From Bacteroidota bacterium (lineage in GTDB: Bacteria; Bacteroidota; Bacteroidia; Chitinophagales; JADIYW01): a DNA stretch of 64,000 nucleotides. The DNA lies in the NCBI GenBank assembly GCA_963169645.1, contig CAUJCO010000012.1, positions 124,001 to 188,000 of the forward strand. The letters run 5' to 3'. Each line of letters starts with the position of its first letter. Positions within the stretch are counted from its first letter, which is position 1. Made by a program: the position numbers and the translations under genes. Of this stretch, positions 30,820 to 40,632 are shown one piece after another. Below the pieces are notes generated by a model. It was not told where the DNA came from. It did no database searches and saw nothing but the letters and a program-made list of their open reading frames with translations.

Positions 30820-31116
30820 ATGATAGTACGCATTGTAAAACTCACCATGAAAGAAGAAGAAGCAACTACATTTAAAACGTATTTTGCTACGGTATGTAAG
30901 GATATTAGAGCACAAAAAGGATGCAATTTGCTACAAGCTTGGCAAGATATTCATCACCCGAATATTTTCTTTACGTACAGTTTATGGGATAGTGAACAAG
31001 ATTTAGATAATTATAGATATTCTCCTTTTTTTGAAAAATTTTGGAAAACAGTAAAACCATGGTTTGGTGCAAAAGCCGAAGTTTGGAGCTTTGATAAAAT
31101 TGTAGATTTACCTTGA
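30820..31116 (+). CDS. Antibiotic biosynthesis monooxygenase (ABM) domain protein
   Basis: A 98-residue ferredoxin-like-fold protein. It starts with 'MIVRIVKLTMKEE', has 'CNLLQAWQDIHHPNIFFTYSLWDSEQDLDNY' in the middle and ends 'VEVWSF'-like. ABM proteins include cofactor-free monooxygenases and heme-degrading enzymes, but many are of unknown activity. ATG 30820 is the start. It sits 16 bases behind the SAM hydrolase gene and 31 before aroB, so the three may form one transcript. Confidence 0.75.
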   Translation: MIVRIVKLTMKEEEATTFKTYFATVCKDIRAQKGCNLLQAWQDIHHPNIFFTYSLWDSEQDLDNYRYSPFFEKFWKTVKPWFGAKAEVWSFDKIVDLP

Positions 31117-31147
31117 TATTGCACTTCCTTTTTAATTGAAATACGAA

Positions 31148-32200
31148 ATGAAAACAATCGCTCTAACAGATTATACTATTTTTATAGATGAGCATTTTGA
31201 CGCCTTAAAGAAATTTATACAAGAAAATACTTATTCTGCTTTTAATGTATTGGTAGATGAAAATACAAAAGTACATTGTTTACCAATTATACAAACTATA
31301 CTTCCTTCGGCAAATGTAATTGAAACTCGAAGTGGAGAACAACATAAAAACATAAATACGTGCGAAGAAATTTGGCAGCAATTAATCGTATTTAATACAG
31401 ATAGAAAAGCGTTGTTCATTAATTTAGGCGGCGGTGTAATAGGCGATATGGGCGGCTTTGCTGCAAGCTGTTACAAACGTGGTATTGATTTTATCAATAT
31501 TCCCACAACATTACTTTCACAAGTCGATTCTTCTATCGGTGGTAAATTAGGTATCGATTTTAAATATGGGAAAAATTTAATTGGCTTATTTAAAAATCCC
31601 AAAGCGGTTTTTATTGCATCATCTTTTTTTAATACATTGCCACCACGACAGTTTATAAATGGATGGGCTGAGATTTTTAAACATGCACTTATCCAAGATA
31701 AACAACAATGGGAAAAATACAGCACCTTAAATAATCTTCATACCGATATAAATGACATCGTGTATCATTCGTTATTGATAAAAAAACACGTAGTAGAAAC
31801 GGACCCGTATGAGAAAAATTGGAGAAAAATATTAAACTTCGGACACACCATTGGACATGCTATAGAAGCCTATTCTTTAGAATATGAAACAGACAGCTTA
31901 TTACACGGCGAAGCAATTGTAATTGGTATGATTTGCGAAGCCTATCTTTCTGTAAAAAAATGTAGTTTATCAGAAAAAAAATTAGAAACAATACAACATA
32001 AATTACTGCAACATTTTCCTAAAAAAGATATCTCCAATTTTGAGATAGATAAATTAATGGAGAGTATGCGTATCGACAAAAAGAACGAAGGTGCAACAAT
32101 ACTGTCAGCATTATTAGAAGATATTGGCACTTGCAAATACGACATACCTATTACAGAATCAGATGTAAAAGAAAGCTTACAGTATTATATAAATCTGTAA
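31148..32200 (+). CDS. aroB: 3-dehydroquinate synthase
   Basis: A 350-residue enzyme of the shikimate pathway that cyclises DAHP to 3-dehydroquinate using NAD and a divalent metal. The NAD-binding 'NLGGGVIGDMGGFAA' (about 95-109), 'PTTLLSQVDSSIGGK' and the metal ligand motif 'NFGHTIGHAIE' are present. The ATG at 31148 is preferred over a TTG 12 bases earlier. It is slightly short at the C-terminus, as in other Bacteroidota. Confidence 0.95.
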   Translation: MKTIALTDYTIFIDEHFDALKKFIQENTYSAFNVLVDENTKVHCLPIIQTILPSANVIETRSGEQHKNINTCEEIWQQLIVFNTDRKALFINLGGGVIGDMGGFAASCYKRGIDFINIPTTLLSQVDSSIGGKLGIDFKYGKNLIGLFKNPKAVFIASSFFNTLPPRQFINGWAEIFKHALIQDKQQWEKYSTLNNLHTDINDIVYHSLLIKKHVVETDPYEKNWRKILNFGHTIGHAIEAYSLEYETDSLLHGEAIVIGMICEAYLSVKKCSLSEKKLETIQHKLLQHFPKKDISNFEIDKLMESMRIDKKNEGATILSALLEDIGTCKYDIPITESDVKESLQYYINL

Positions 32201-32313
32201 TAAAAAAGCATTTGCCCTATTTCTATGTTTTGTGTTTTCACAAACCATATTATGATATATCACTTGTTACCACAAGCTATTGCTTATGCCTCAAATAGAT
32301 AGAGAAAAACTTT

Positions 32314-32997
32314 TTATATATCACCTAATTGAGGTCGTATTAATATTTCTTCAACTACTGAAAAAGAAGAAATTTGTGTAATGGTGTACACCAATAAGGC
32401 AATATCTTCCGGCGTGCTGAAACGTGTTTCCGGCAAGTCCACACCAGCCCAAGAGTCGGTAAGTGTGGCACCTGGCAAAATAGCGGTAACTTTTATGTTA
32501 TACGGTTTTAATTCTTCGCGCAATGTCTTTGAAAACCCTAACAGGGCAAACTTAGAAATAGCATAACTTCCACCATTTTCATACGCTTTAATGCTTGCCA
32601 CCGAACACATGTTAATGATAAAACCATGTTGATGGGTTTTCATTCGCGGACTCAATTTTTTTGTTAGATAATACGCACTCAATAAATTGGTTCGCAACGT
32701 GTCTTCTAATACAGTATCCTTTTCTTCGGTTAATTTTCCAGGAATAAAGATGCCGGCATTATTTATTAATACGTCAATTTGTTCAAATGTTTGCAATACA
32801 AAATCGCCTAACTGTTCAACCGAATGTTTATCTGATACATCGCAAACAAAGGTTATCAACGAAGGATAGGTTTGTTGCAATGCCTCTAATTTTGCACTAT
32901 CTCTGGAACAAATTATAACGCGATGATTTTCTTGTAGAAATTTTTCGGCAATTGCCTTTCCTATGCCTCTGCTTGCACCTGTAATAACAATATTCAT
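32314..32997 (-). CDS. Short-chain dehydrogenase/reductase
   Basis: This 227-residue Rossmann-fold oxidoreductase has the cofactor motif 'TGASRGIG' (6-13) and 'NNAG'. The active site is a Ser upstream ('CSVAS') and 'YAISK'. An Arg after the first strand ('CSRD') suggests NADP. Substrate is unknown; generic SDR names such as 3-ketoacyl reductase-like would be guesses. It is a single gene, convergent with aroB. Confidence 0.88.
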   Translation of the reverse strand: MNIVITGASRGIGKAIAEKFLQENHRVIICSRDSAKLEALQQTYPSLITFVCDVSDKHSVEQLGDFVLQTFEQIDVLINNAGIFIPGKLTEEKDTVLEDTLRTNLLSAYYLTKKLSPRMKTHQHGFIINMCSVASIKAYENGGSYAISKFALLGFSKTLREELKPYNIKVTAILPGATLTDSWAGVDLPETRFSTPEDIALLVYTITQISSFSVVEEILIRPQLGDI

Positions 32998-33083
32998 GCT
33001 GTAAATGTATAAATTTTTCGCTTTTATCTAATACGTTTGGCTAATCTCTAAAAATAACCTAATTTTACATACTTTTAAAAATT

Positions 33084-33848
33084 ATGGCAGAATACGTACA
33101 CGCATCCGGCGGCCCTTTGTTTCATATCGGAAGATATGTATTGATGATAAAACGCTCCTTTGCCAAGCCAGAAAGAGCAGCAATGTATTGGAAAGAAACA
33201 TTGGTGCAAATGAACAATATAGGTGTAGGCTCATTAGTTATTATCTTATTAATTTCATTTTTCATCGGTGCTGTTTCTGCAGTGCAATTTGCCTACAATT
33301 TATCGCAATCAATGGTTCCGATGTATTACGTCGGTTTTGTAGTGAAAGAATCCATGATTTTAGAGTTAGCACCTACTGTTTCTTGTTTAATATTAGGCGG
33401 AAAAATTGGTTCTAATTTAGCATCAGAATTAGGTACAATGCGACTTACCGAGCAGATTGATGCACTTGAAATTATGGGTGTGAATACGATATCTTATTTA
33501 ATCGGTCCAAAATTAGCTGCATCTGTTACCATGATTCCATTATTGGTCGTTATTTCAGCAATTACCGGTATTTGGGGTGGTTTGTTGGCAGGTTCTATGT
33601 CGGGTTATGTATCCGGTGCCGATTATTTACAAGGTGTATTAATGAGCTTTAAAGCGTATAATATCTTTGTGATGATGGTAAAATCGGTGGTGTTTGGTTT
33701 TGTATTAACTTCTGTATCTTGCTATCAAGGATTTTATGCACACGGAAGTGCAATTGAAATCGGAAAAGCAAGTACACGTGCTGTAGTATTAAGTTGTGTA
33801 ATGGTATTGTTTGCCGATTTAATTTTAACTTGGTTATTGTTGAGATAA
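33084..33848 (+). CDS. mlaE: MlaE family ABC transporter permease
   Basis: A 254-residue inner-membrane permease of the phospholipid-transporting MlaE (YrbE) family. It shows 'VIILLISFFIGAVSAVQFAYNL', 'LELAPTVSCLILGGKIGSNLASELGTMRLTEQIDALEIMGV' (split here for reading) and several hydrophobic segments. Its ATPase partner gene follows 29 bases on. The MlaD-type MCE protein gene is not in the window. In diderms this system moves phospholipid between membranes to keep outer-membrane asymmetry. Confidence 0.9.
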   Translation: MAEYVHASGGPLFHIGRYVLMIKRSFAKPERAAMYWKETLVQMNNIGVGSLVIILLISFFIGAVSAVQFAYNLSQSMVPMYYVGFVVKESMILELAPTVSCLILGGKIGSNLASELGTMRLTEQIDALEIMGVNTISYLIGPKLAASVTMIPLLVVISAITGIWGGLLAGSMSGYVSGADYLQGVLMSFKAYNIFVMMVKSVVFGFVLTSVSCYQGFYAHGSAIEIGKASTRAVVLSCVMVLFADLILTWLLLR

Positions 33849-33877
33849 AAGCTGTTTAGCGCTAAAATAAAACGAAT

Positions 33878-34654
33878 ATGATTGAAGTAAAAGACGTCAG
33901 AAAAGTATTTGGTACTCAAGAAGTATTAAAGGGTATTTCTGCGGTTTTTGAAACAGGTAAAAATAACCTGATAATCGGTAAGAGTGGTTCCGGAAAAACA
34001 GTTTTACTTAAATGTATAGTTGGTTTATTAACACCAACAGATGGTCATGTTTTATTTGATGAAAAAGATTATGTAGCGATGAACATCGACCAAAAAAATG
34101 AGATACGAAGAGAATTAGGTATGTTGTTCCAAGGTGGTGCCTTGTTTGATTCTTTAACGGTAGAACAAAATGTTCGTTTCCCATTGGATATGTTTACACA
34201 CATGCCATTATCAGAAAAAAGAGATAGAGTAAACGAGGTTTTAAAACGTGTCAACTTAGTAAACGCTAACCATAAATTTCCATCTCAAATTTCCGGTGGT
34301 ATGCAAAAACGTACCGGAATTGCCAGAGCCATCGTCATGAATCCTAAATATCTTTTTTGCGACGAACCCAATTCCGGCTTAGACCCGCAAACATCCATTG
34401 TAGTGGATGAGTTAATTATGGAAATTACACAAGAATATAATATCACCACTATCACCAATACACACGACATGAATAGTGTAATTGCCAATGGCGATAAAAT
34501 TATTTTCTTACACGAAGGCAATAAACATTGGGAAGGCGATAAGTATTCCTTGTTTGAATCAGATAATAAAGAATTAATTGATTTTATCTTCGCCTCTGAT
34601 TTCTTAAAAGAAGCCAGAGATGCCCGTTTCAATAAATTAAAAAATAAAGTTTAA
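33878..34654 (+). CDS. mlaF: MlaF-like ABC transporter ATP-binding protein
   Basis: A 258-residue ATPase with Walker A 'GKSGSGKT' (about 33-40), signature '[15 protein letters not shown]' (the MlaF-type 'SGGM' variant) and Walker B '[14 protein letters not shown]'. The H-loop reads 'NTHDMNS'. The variant signature and the adjacent permease gene identify the MlaEF pair. The sucD gene starts 8 bases after its stop, which suggests a shared transcript although the functions are unrelated. Confidence 0.92.
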   Translation: MIEVKDVRKVFGTQEVLKGISAVFETGKNNLIIGKSGSGKTVLLKCIVGLLTPTDGHVLFDEKDYVAMNIDQKNEIRRELGMLFQGGALFDSLTVEQNVRFPLDMFTHMPLSEKRDRVNEVLKRVNLVNANHKFPSQISGGMQKRTGIARAIVMNPKYLFCDEPNSGLDPQTSIVVDELIMEITQEYNITTITNTHDMNSVIANGDKIIFLHEGNKHWEGDKYSLFESDNKELIDFIFASDFLKEARDARFNKLKNKV

Positions 34655-34662
34655 TATCAACT

Positions 34663-35535
34663 ATGAGTATTTTAGTAAATAAAGATTCGAAAGTAATCGT
34701 GCAAGGATTTACCGGAAAAGAAGGTACTTTCCATGCAACACAAATGATTGAGTATGGCACCAACGTTGTAGGTGGTGTTACACCTGGAAAAGAAGGTTCT
34801 ACGCACTTAGATAAGCCTGTTTTTAATACAGTGCAAAATGCTGTAAAAGCAACAGGTGCAAATGTGTCTATCATTTTTGTGCCGCCGGCATTTGCTGCAG
34901 ATGCTATCATGGAAGCTGCCGATGCAGGTATTCAAGTAATTGTTACAATTACAGAAGGTATTCCGGTGCAAGACATGATTAAAGCTAAGAAATATGTTAC
35001 CGAAAAAGGTGCTAGAATGATAGGACCGAACTGTCCGGGTATTATCACTGCAGATGAAGCAAAAATTGGCATTATGCCGGGCTTCGTTTTCAAAAAAGGC
35101 CGTGTCGGCATCGTTTCAAAATCAGGTACATTAACGTATGAAGCTGCTGACCAAGTTGTGAAAGCCGGATTTGGAATTTCAACTGCAATCGGAATTGGTG
35201 GCGACCCAATTATCGGAACTTCTACCAAAGAAGCCGTAGAAATGTTTATGAACGATACTGAAACAGATGCGATTGTAATGATTGGTGAAATTGGAGGAAG
35301 CATGGAAACAGATGCTGCTCGTTGGATTAAAGACAATATGAAAAAACCGGTAATTGGTTTTATTGCAGGACAAACCGCACCGAAAGGAAGACGAATGGGA
35401 CACGCAGGTGCAATCGTTGGTGGTGCCGATGATACAGCAGCAGCAAAAATGAAAGTGATGAAAGAATGCGGCATCCATGTTGTAGATTCTCCGGCATTTA
35501 TTGGCAAAACAGTAGCAGAAATTTTAGCAAAATAA
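34663..35535 (+). CDS. sucD: Succinyl-CoA synthetase alpha subunit
   Basis: This 290-residue TCA-cycle enzyme subunit has the CoA-binding Rossmann domain ('[15 protein letters not shown]') and '[10 protein letters not shown]'. The phosphorylated histidine is in 'GHAGAIVGG' (H247). Together with SucC it makes ATP or GTP from succinyl-CoA. sucC is not adjacent. A clear terminator follows. Confidence 0.96.
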   Translation: MSILVNKDSKVIVQGFTGKEGTFHATQMIEYGTNVVGGVTPGKEGSTHLDKPVFNTVQNAVKATGANVSIIFVPPAFAADAIMEAADAGIQVIVTITEGIPVQDMIKAKKYVTEKGARMIGPNCPGIITADEAKIGIMPGFVFKKGRVGIVSKSGTLTYEAADQVVKAGFGISTAIGIGGDPIIGTSTKEAVEMFMNDTETDAIVMIGEIGGSMETDAARWIKDNMKKPVIGFIAGQTAPKGRRMGHAGAIVGGADDTAAAKMKVMKECGIHVVDSPAFIGKTVAEILAK

Positions 35536-35554
35536 ACATAGTTTAGCTATTTAT

Positions 35555-35584
35555 AAAGGCAACTTTTGGAGTTGCCTTTTTTTA
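35555..35584 (+). terminator. Terminator after sucD
   Basis: A perfect 9-bp stem, AAAGGCAAC with GTTGCCTTT, is followed by a T run. Confidence 0.9.
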
Positions 35585-35693
35585 TTGTATGTTGATGTTT
35601 TATAACAACTCGTATTTGTATTATTCCCAAAAAAGTAGGATAATTGTATAGATATAATTGCACGTTATTGCAATCGTATTTTCATTCCGATAT

Positions 35694-37790
35694 ATGTCAT
35701 TTATTTTAGGTTATCCTTGGTGGTTCGTTTTGTTTTGCATAATAATAGGTGCGGTTTACGCATTTATTTTGTATGGAAGAAAAGCCTATGTTTTTACAGA
35801 GAATGAAAATAAAGCTTGGAAATATGGATTGGCAACGCTACGCTTTTTTTCTACTACTATGATAGCGTTTTTGCTTTTGTCTTTATTGATTAAAACAAAA
35901 AAAACAGAAGAAGAAAAGCCCATTATTATTGTGTTGCAAGATAATTCAGCATCGCTTAATTCATCTTTTGGAAATTTCCCTAAAGATAAATACAACGCTC
36001 AGCTTACCGCATTAGAACAATCGTTACAAGCGCATTTTGATGTATTGCATTATAATTTTGGAGCAAAATTAAATGAGAAAAAGATACTTGATTTTTCCGA
36101 AAACCAAACCGATATTTCAGCAGCCATTGATGAAGTGTATATGCGACATGCTTCGCAAAATATTGGTGCTATTATCGTAGCATCAGATGGAATTTTTAAT
36201 CAAGGAATATCGCCTTTGTATAATAAGTACATAAAAAATGTTCCGTTTTATACTATTGCATTAGGTGATACAATTATAAAAAAAGATGCACTTATTAAAA
36301 GTGTTCGTTTTCCGGAATTAGTGTATTTAGGCGATAAATTTTCATTACAAATCGAAATAGAAGCCAATAAATTAAAAGGTACTCAAACACAATTATTGGT
36401 AACAGATGCCAATGGAAAAACTATCTTGCAAAAAAGTATTGCAATAGATGACAATCGATTTTTTTATCAAACGGATGTTATTTGTAATGCCGATAAACCC
36501 GGCATTTTACCATTTAAAATACATCTACAAAAAATAAATGGCGAATCCATTATAGAAAATAATTCGGATGTTGCATACGTTGATGTGATAGACGGAAGAC
36601 AAAAAATAGTGCTGTTGTATGATGCACCACATCCAGATGTAAAAGCATTTAAAAATGCCATCGAACAAAATAAAAATTACCAATTTGAACAATACGATTG
36701 TAAACAATTTTCCGGCAATATAAACGATGTTGGATTGCTTATTTTACATGGTTTGCCTTCCAATACTTCTGCTGCTGTTTTATCAAAAATACAAGCATAC
36801 GTAGCAGCGCAAGTGCCTATTTTATGGGTGTTGTCATCAAATGTAAATTTGCAACAATGGAATAATTTTCAATCCGTGTTGAAGATAGTTGGCTCATCGC
36901 AAAATGGCAATGATGTATTTCCAATTTATCTACCATCCTTCTCCAAATTTACACTTTCTGAAACCAGCTTGAAAACGATGCAAGATTTACCGCCATTGTT
37001 AGCACCATTTGGAAAATATCAAAGTGCATCCACCGCAGAAATTTTGTTTAACCAACAAATAGGAAGTATTCCAACACAAAATCCATTAATAGTATTTCAA
37101 GAAACCAATGGCAAAAAAATCGGCATTATTTCAGCTGAAGGAATTTGGCGTTGGCGTATGCACGAATTTGCACAATTCAAAAATACCACTGCAACGGATG
37201 AACTAATTCAAAAGATAGTGCAATACCTCACTGTAAAAGGAGATAAGCGTCGTTTTAAAGTACACACTTCTGAAAGTCTATACAATTCAAATGAAGCAAT
37301 TCAAATTGATGCCGAATTGTATAATGAAAGTTTTGAATTAGTAAATGATGTAGATGCTTCTTGTGTTGTAAAAAATAAGGAAGGAAAATCATATTCGTTT
37401 ACGTTTGATAAAACATGGAATGCCTATACATTAAATGCAGGTTTGTTGCCTGCCGGAAACTATACTGTTCATGCAAAGGCCAATTATAAAGGGAAAGCCC
37501 ACACTGCAATTTGTAATTTCTCGGTGCGCGACGTTGTGGTGGAATTGTTGCATACACAAGCCAATCATCAATTATTGCAGATTATGGCAACGCAAAGCGG
37601 TGGTCAATTTTATTTTCCAAATAAAATGCCATCCATTGTAGATGATATTGAAAAAAACAATCATATAAAAACAATTCTTTTTGATACCTTTAGTACAGAG
37701 CCTTTGATGGATAAAAAATGGTGGTTCTTTTTGATTGCATTTTTGTTGATATGTGAATGGTTTATTCGTAAATACAATGGAAATATTTAA
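35694..37790 (+). CDS. Large VWA-like membrane protein of unknown function
   Basis: The ATG at 35694 gives 698 residues. Two N-terminal transmembrane helices (about 1-22 and 40-62) are followed by a von Willebrand A-like domain starting 'IIIVLQDNSASLNSSF', whose DxSxS is a metal-site motif. A long beta-rich region comes next, then a C-terminal transmembrane helix ('WWFFLIAFLLICEWFIRK'). This topology is like the Bacteroidota aerotolerance (Bat)-type and related periplasmic proteins, with the bulk in the periplasm. I do not recognise a characterised orthologue. It lies 33 bases ahead of a beta-barrel gene. Confidence 0.72.
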   Translation: MSFILGYPWWFVLFCIIIGAVYAFILYGRKAYVFTENENKAWKYGLATLRFFSTTMIAFLLLSLLIKTKKTEEEKPIIIVLQDNSASLNSSFGNFPKDKYNAQLTALEQSLQAHFDVLHYNFGAKLNEKKILDFSENQTDISAAIDEVYMRHASQNIGAIIVASDGIFNQGISPLYNKYIKNVPFYTIALGDTIIKKDALIKSVRFPELVYLGDKFSLQIEIEANKLKGTQTQLLVTDANGKTILQKSIAIDDNRFFYQTDVICNADKPGILPFKIHLQKINGESIIENNSDVAYVDVIDGRQKIVLLYDAPHPDVKAFKNAIEQNKNYQFEQYDCKQFSGNINDVGLLILHGLPSNTSAAVLSKIQAYVAAQVPILWVLSSNVNLQQWNNFQSVLKIVGSSQNGNDVFPIYLPSFSKFTLSETSLKTMQDLPPLLAPFGKYQSASTAEILFNQQIGSIPTQNPLIVFQETNGKKIGIISAEGIWRWRMHEFAQFKNTTATDELIQKIVQYLTVKGDKRRFKVHTSESLYNSNEAIQIDAELYNESFELVNDVDASCVVKNKEGKSYSFTFDKTWNAYTLNAGLLPAGNYTVHAKANYKGKAHTAICNFSVRDVVVELLHTQANHQLLQIMATQSGGQFYFPNKMPSIVDDIEKNNHIKTILFDTFSTEPLMDKKWWFFLIAFLLICEWFIRKYNGNI

Positions 37791-37823
37791 TACTTTTGCG
37801 GTATCATTTTTAAATATACATTT

Positions 37824-38408
37824 ATGAAAAAAATAATTCAATTCATTTTTATCTTGCTTTTTATTGCACAAATAAACACAGCATCTGCAGTAGAAAAAGG
37901 AGATTTTCATGCTACGGTTACCACCAATTTAGGTCATCATAGTTTTATTCCTACTTATTCCTTGAAAGGACTTGGATTTATTCCGGGCGTAACCTTAAAT
38001 ATGGATTATGCTGCAAGTCCATATTTTAGTATTGGTGGATGGTTTACGTTTTCCGGAAAATCATACAGCAAAGCAGATTCCAGCGATTATCTATTTAATT
38101 TCAAATACCGTCATTTTGGAATTGGTATGCGTGGTGTGTTTCATTTATACCAATTAATTTCCGAAAAAGGAAACACTAAATTAGATGCAGATAAAATGGA
38201 TGTATATATTCCACTTTCTATTGGTGGTGGTTTTCGTTTAAAAAGTAAAGGCTCCAATTTGCCGGATTATCAAAAATTTAAAGGCGGTGCAATTGTGGGT
38301 TCCGGTATTGGTATGACGTACTATTTTGTAGAACATATTGGCGCTAACTTAGAAGCCGGTTATTGTGAAGGCTCGTATGCTAAAATAGGTTTAGCATTTA
38401 AGTTTTAG
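37824..38408 (+). CDS. Outer membrane beta-barrel protein
   Basis: This 194-residue protein has a signal peptide (about 1-23, 'IFILLFIAQINTASA'). Short amphipathic strands follow ('YFSIGGWFTFSG', 'FGIGMRGVFHLY'), with a terminal aromatic 'IGLAFKF', as expected of an OmpW/OmpX-like porin fold. The function is unknown. It closely follows the VWA-like membrane protein gene and may be cotranscribed. Confidence 0.75.
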   Translation: MKKIIQFIFILLFIAQINTASAVEKGDFHATVTTNLGHHSFIPTYSLKGLGFIPGVTLNMDYAASPYFSIGGWFTFSGKSYSKADSSDYLFNFKYRHFGIGMRGVFHLYQLISEKGNTKLDADKMDVYIPLSIGGGFRLKSKGSNLPDYQKFKGGAIVGSGIGMTYYFVEHIGANLEAGYCEGSYAKIGLAFKF

Positions 38409-38433
38409 TATATTAAATGATATTTTTTATTCG

Positions 38434-38462
38434 AAGGCTCTATGAATTAGAGCCTTTTTTTA
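38434..38462. terminator. Terminator between convergent genes
   Basis: A 9-bp stem, AAGGCTCTA with TAGAGCCTT, is followed by T on the plus strand. The hairpin overlaps the end of the cdd gene and could serve the beta-barrel gene. Confidence 0.85.
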
Positions 38463-38942
38463 TAAGAAATTCGCATCGAAATGCAAAGGCAACAAATCTT
38501 TGATAGATTTAAAAACAAATACTTCACCACTTTCTCCGGTTAAGATAACTTCAATATCTTGATGGTGTTTGTTCTCGGCTTCAAAAATACATTGACGGCA
38601 AATGCCACATGGTGCAGCCGGTTTTAAAACAGGATTATTTGCAGATTTGGCAGTGATGGCAATCGCTTTAATTTTTTCGTATGATGCTAATGATGCCGCA
38701 GCACTTAATGCCGTGCGTTCTGCACAAAATCCTATTGGGTACGATGCATTTTCTTGATTGCTTCCTTTTATAACTGTTCCGTTGTTGAGTAAAATAGCAG
38801 CACCTACTTTAAAATTGGAATACGGTGCATGACTATCATTGGTAGCTATTTTGGCTTGCTCTATTAATGTTTGATAGTGTTCCGGCATTTCTTGTACCGA
38901 TGTATATGCCATATATGATGTTGTGTATGTTTGTTGTGTCAT
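38460..38942 (-). CDS. cdd: Cytidine deaminase
   Basis: A 160-residue zinc enzyme of pyrimidine salvage (cytidine/deoxycytidine to uridine). The zinc ligands and proton shuttle are in 'FCAERTALSA' (Cys-Ala-Glu) and 'PCGICRQ'. Substrate contact is 'APYSNFKVGAA'. The ATG at 38942 is preferred to one 45 bases upstream, which would overlap the next gene. It follows the Nudix gene on the same strand. Confidence 0.93.
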   Translation of the reverse strand: MTQQTYTTSYMAYTSVQEMPEHYQTLIEQAKIATNDSHAPYSNFKVGAAILLNNGTVIKGSNQENASYPIGFCAERTALSAAASLASYEKIKAIAITAKSANNPVLKPAAPCGICRQCIFEAENKHHQDIEVILTGESGEVFVFKSIKDLLPLHFDANFL

Positions 38943-38958
38943 ATTGATACGTATGCTT

Positions 38959-39528
38959 TTATTTTTTCCAATTCCAACTTCCTTCATCCATCCATAATTT
39001 TATTTTTAGCAAGGCAATAATAGACATCGCATCTTCGATTTCTCCATCCATTGCCATTTTTATGGCGGACATTAAAGGTAATTTTTTTATTTGTAATTGT
39101 TCCGTTTCATCCGGCTCATTTTTACACAACGTCAAGTCTTGTGCAATGAATAAAAATGCTGTTTCATTTGTTACGGCATTGGATGTATATGTTTTTGCTA
39201 AAGGTGTCCATTGTTGAGCAATCAAGCCTACTTCTTCTTTTAATTCTCTTTGTGCCGATGTTAAAATATCTTCTTCTAACAAGCCACCACCTTCCGGAAT
39301 TTCCCAACTATATTTGTTGAGCGGATATCGATATTGACCTACTAACCAGGTATTACCTTCTGTGTCAATAGGTACAATTCCAATGGCATAATTCTTTAAA
39401 TGTACTTTTCCATAAATACCATTTGTTCCGGTAGGAGCAATTACATTTTCGTGTGTTACTGTAATCCATTTATTATCATAAACAATCTCTTTTGATACCG
39501 TAATCCATGGGTTTATATTTTCATTCAT
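38959..39528 (-). CDS. Nudix hydrolase, ADP-ribose pyrophosphatase-like
   Basis: A 189-residue protein with a Nudix box spanning 'GGGLLEEDILTSAQRELKEE' and VGL, and an N-terminal beta region ('WITVTHENVIAPTG') typical of the ADP-ribose pyrophosphatase group. It likely hydrolyses ADP-ribose or a related nucleotide sugar; exact substrate unknown. It shares its strand with cdd, 16 bases apart. Confidence 0.88.
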   Translation of the reverse strand: MNENINPWITVSKEIVYDNKWITVTHENVIAPTGTNGIYGKVHLKNYAIGIVPIDTEGNTWLVGQYRYPLNKYSWEIPEGGGLLEEDILTSAQRELKEEVGLIAQQWTPLAKTYTSNAVTNETAFLFIAQDLTLCKNEPDETEQLQIKKLPLMSAIKMAMDGEIEDAMSIIALLKIKLWMDEGSWNWKK

Positions 39529-39568
39529 ATTTTAAAGTTAAATTTTTTTGAGTAAGTTTGATTGTGTT

Positions 39569-39943
39569 ATGAAGCGAATATTTTCCATTTTTATTATCAT
39601 TCTTACGCTAATTATTGCGTGTAAAAAAAATGAAACCAGTGCACCAACTGTTACAGTTTTAGCTCCGCTTTCTACTGATTCTTTTTATGTAGCAGATTCT
39701 ATTGCGCTACATTTTTCTATAAAAGATAAAAATTTAGTGTACTACAAAGCTATTTTCTCCAATAACTCAACCCATGCAATATATTACAAAGAGGAAGGAA
39801 ATACGAATGCAACAGATTTTATCATCAATAAAAAAATATATTTTGCTGTTCCTTCCGATACACTGATATTATTGAATGTTTTAGGGCTAGATAAAAATGG
39901 AAATACCGGATATGCATCAGTTGTTTTTAAACTAAAAAATTAA
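39569..39943 (+). CDS. Small putative lipoprotein
   Basis: The ATG at 39569 gives 124 residues. A hydrophobic leader ends in 'LTLIIAC', a good lipobox, followed by Lys/Asn and a beta-rich domain ('TVTVLAPLSTDSFYVADSIALHFSIKDK') that resembles a single Ig-like fold. It is probably lipid-anchored in the periplasm or on the surface. There is no recognised family. It ends 5 bases before the convergent sirtuin gene. Confidence 0.65.
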   Translation: MKRIFSIFIIILTLIIACKKNETSAPTVTVLAPLSTDSFYVADSIALHFSIKDKNLVYYKAIFSNNSTHAIYYKEEGNTNATDFIINKKIYFAVPSDTLILLNVLGLDKNGNTGYASVVFKLKN

Positions 39944-39948
39944 TGCCA

Positions 39949-40632
39949 TTACAATAATTCGGCTACTAATTTTTGTACACCATTACAAGCTGTGTCTGTA
40001 ATGTATTCAACATGTTGAATGTTGGATAATATGGGCTTGTTTGGGTCAATAACATATTTTGGAACGGTGAAATCAGTATAATGTATTAAACCTGCAGCCG
40101 GATAAACAACTAATGAAGTACCAATAACAATAAATATATCAGCTTTCGCCACAATTTTTCCGGCTTTTTCTATCATCGGTACTTGCTCTCCAAACCAAAC
40201 AATGTGAGGCCGTAGTTGTGCTCCTTTTTCGCATTTATCACCTAAGGTTAAGTCTGTTTTCCATTCGTAAATTAGATGTTCATCCAATGTGCTTCGCACT
40301 TTTAATAATTCACCATGTAAGTGTAAGACATTTGTAGAACCGGCACGTTCGTGTAAATCATCTACATTTTGTGTAATAATATCTACGTGATATTTTTCTT
40401 CTAATGAAACTAATAATTGATGTGCCTTATTAGGAACACATTCTAAAAGTTGTTTTCTGCGTGCATTGTAAAAATCTAATACGAATTGTGGATGACGTTT
40501 CCAAGCATCAAAAGTTGCAACATCTTCAATCCGATGATTTTCCCATAAACCATCGCTATCTCTAAATGTTTTAATGCCACTTTCTGCACTAATGCCGGCA
40601 CCTGTTAAAATAACAATTCTTTTTTTACTCAT
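39949..40632 (-). CDS. cobB: Sirtuin-type NAD-dependent protein deacylase
   Basis: A 227-residue SIR2-family enzyme that removes acyl groups from lysine using NAD. The NAD-binding 'GAGISAESGIKTFRD' (11-25), 'TQNVDDLHERAG' and catalytic His106 ('LHLHGE') are present. The zinc knuckle is degenerate: only one Cys ('DKCEKG') remains in the region that carries CxxC pairs in E. coli CobB, so zinc binding is doubtful. The start codon directly abuts the stop of the NlpC/P60 gene, so they are cotranscribed. Confidence 0.9.
   Translation of the reverse strand: MSKKRIVILTGAGISAESGIKTFRDSDGLWENHRIEDVATFDAWKRHPQFVLDFYNARRKQLLECVPNKAHQLLVSLEEKYHVDIITQNVDDLHERAGSTNVLHLHGELLKVRSTLDEHLIYEWKTDLTLGDKCEKGAQLRPHIVWFGEQVPMIEKAGKIVAKADIFIVIGTSLVVYPAAGLIHYTDFTVPKYVIDPNKPILSNIQHVEYITDTACNGVQKLVAELL

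Noticed and set aside
34932..35507. 191-residue minus-strand open frame inside sucD
   Set aside because: It is fully inside a strongly conserved enzyme gene and has no protein-family character.
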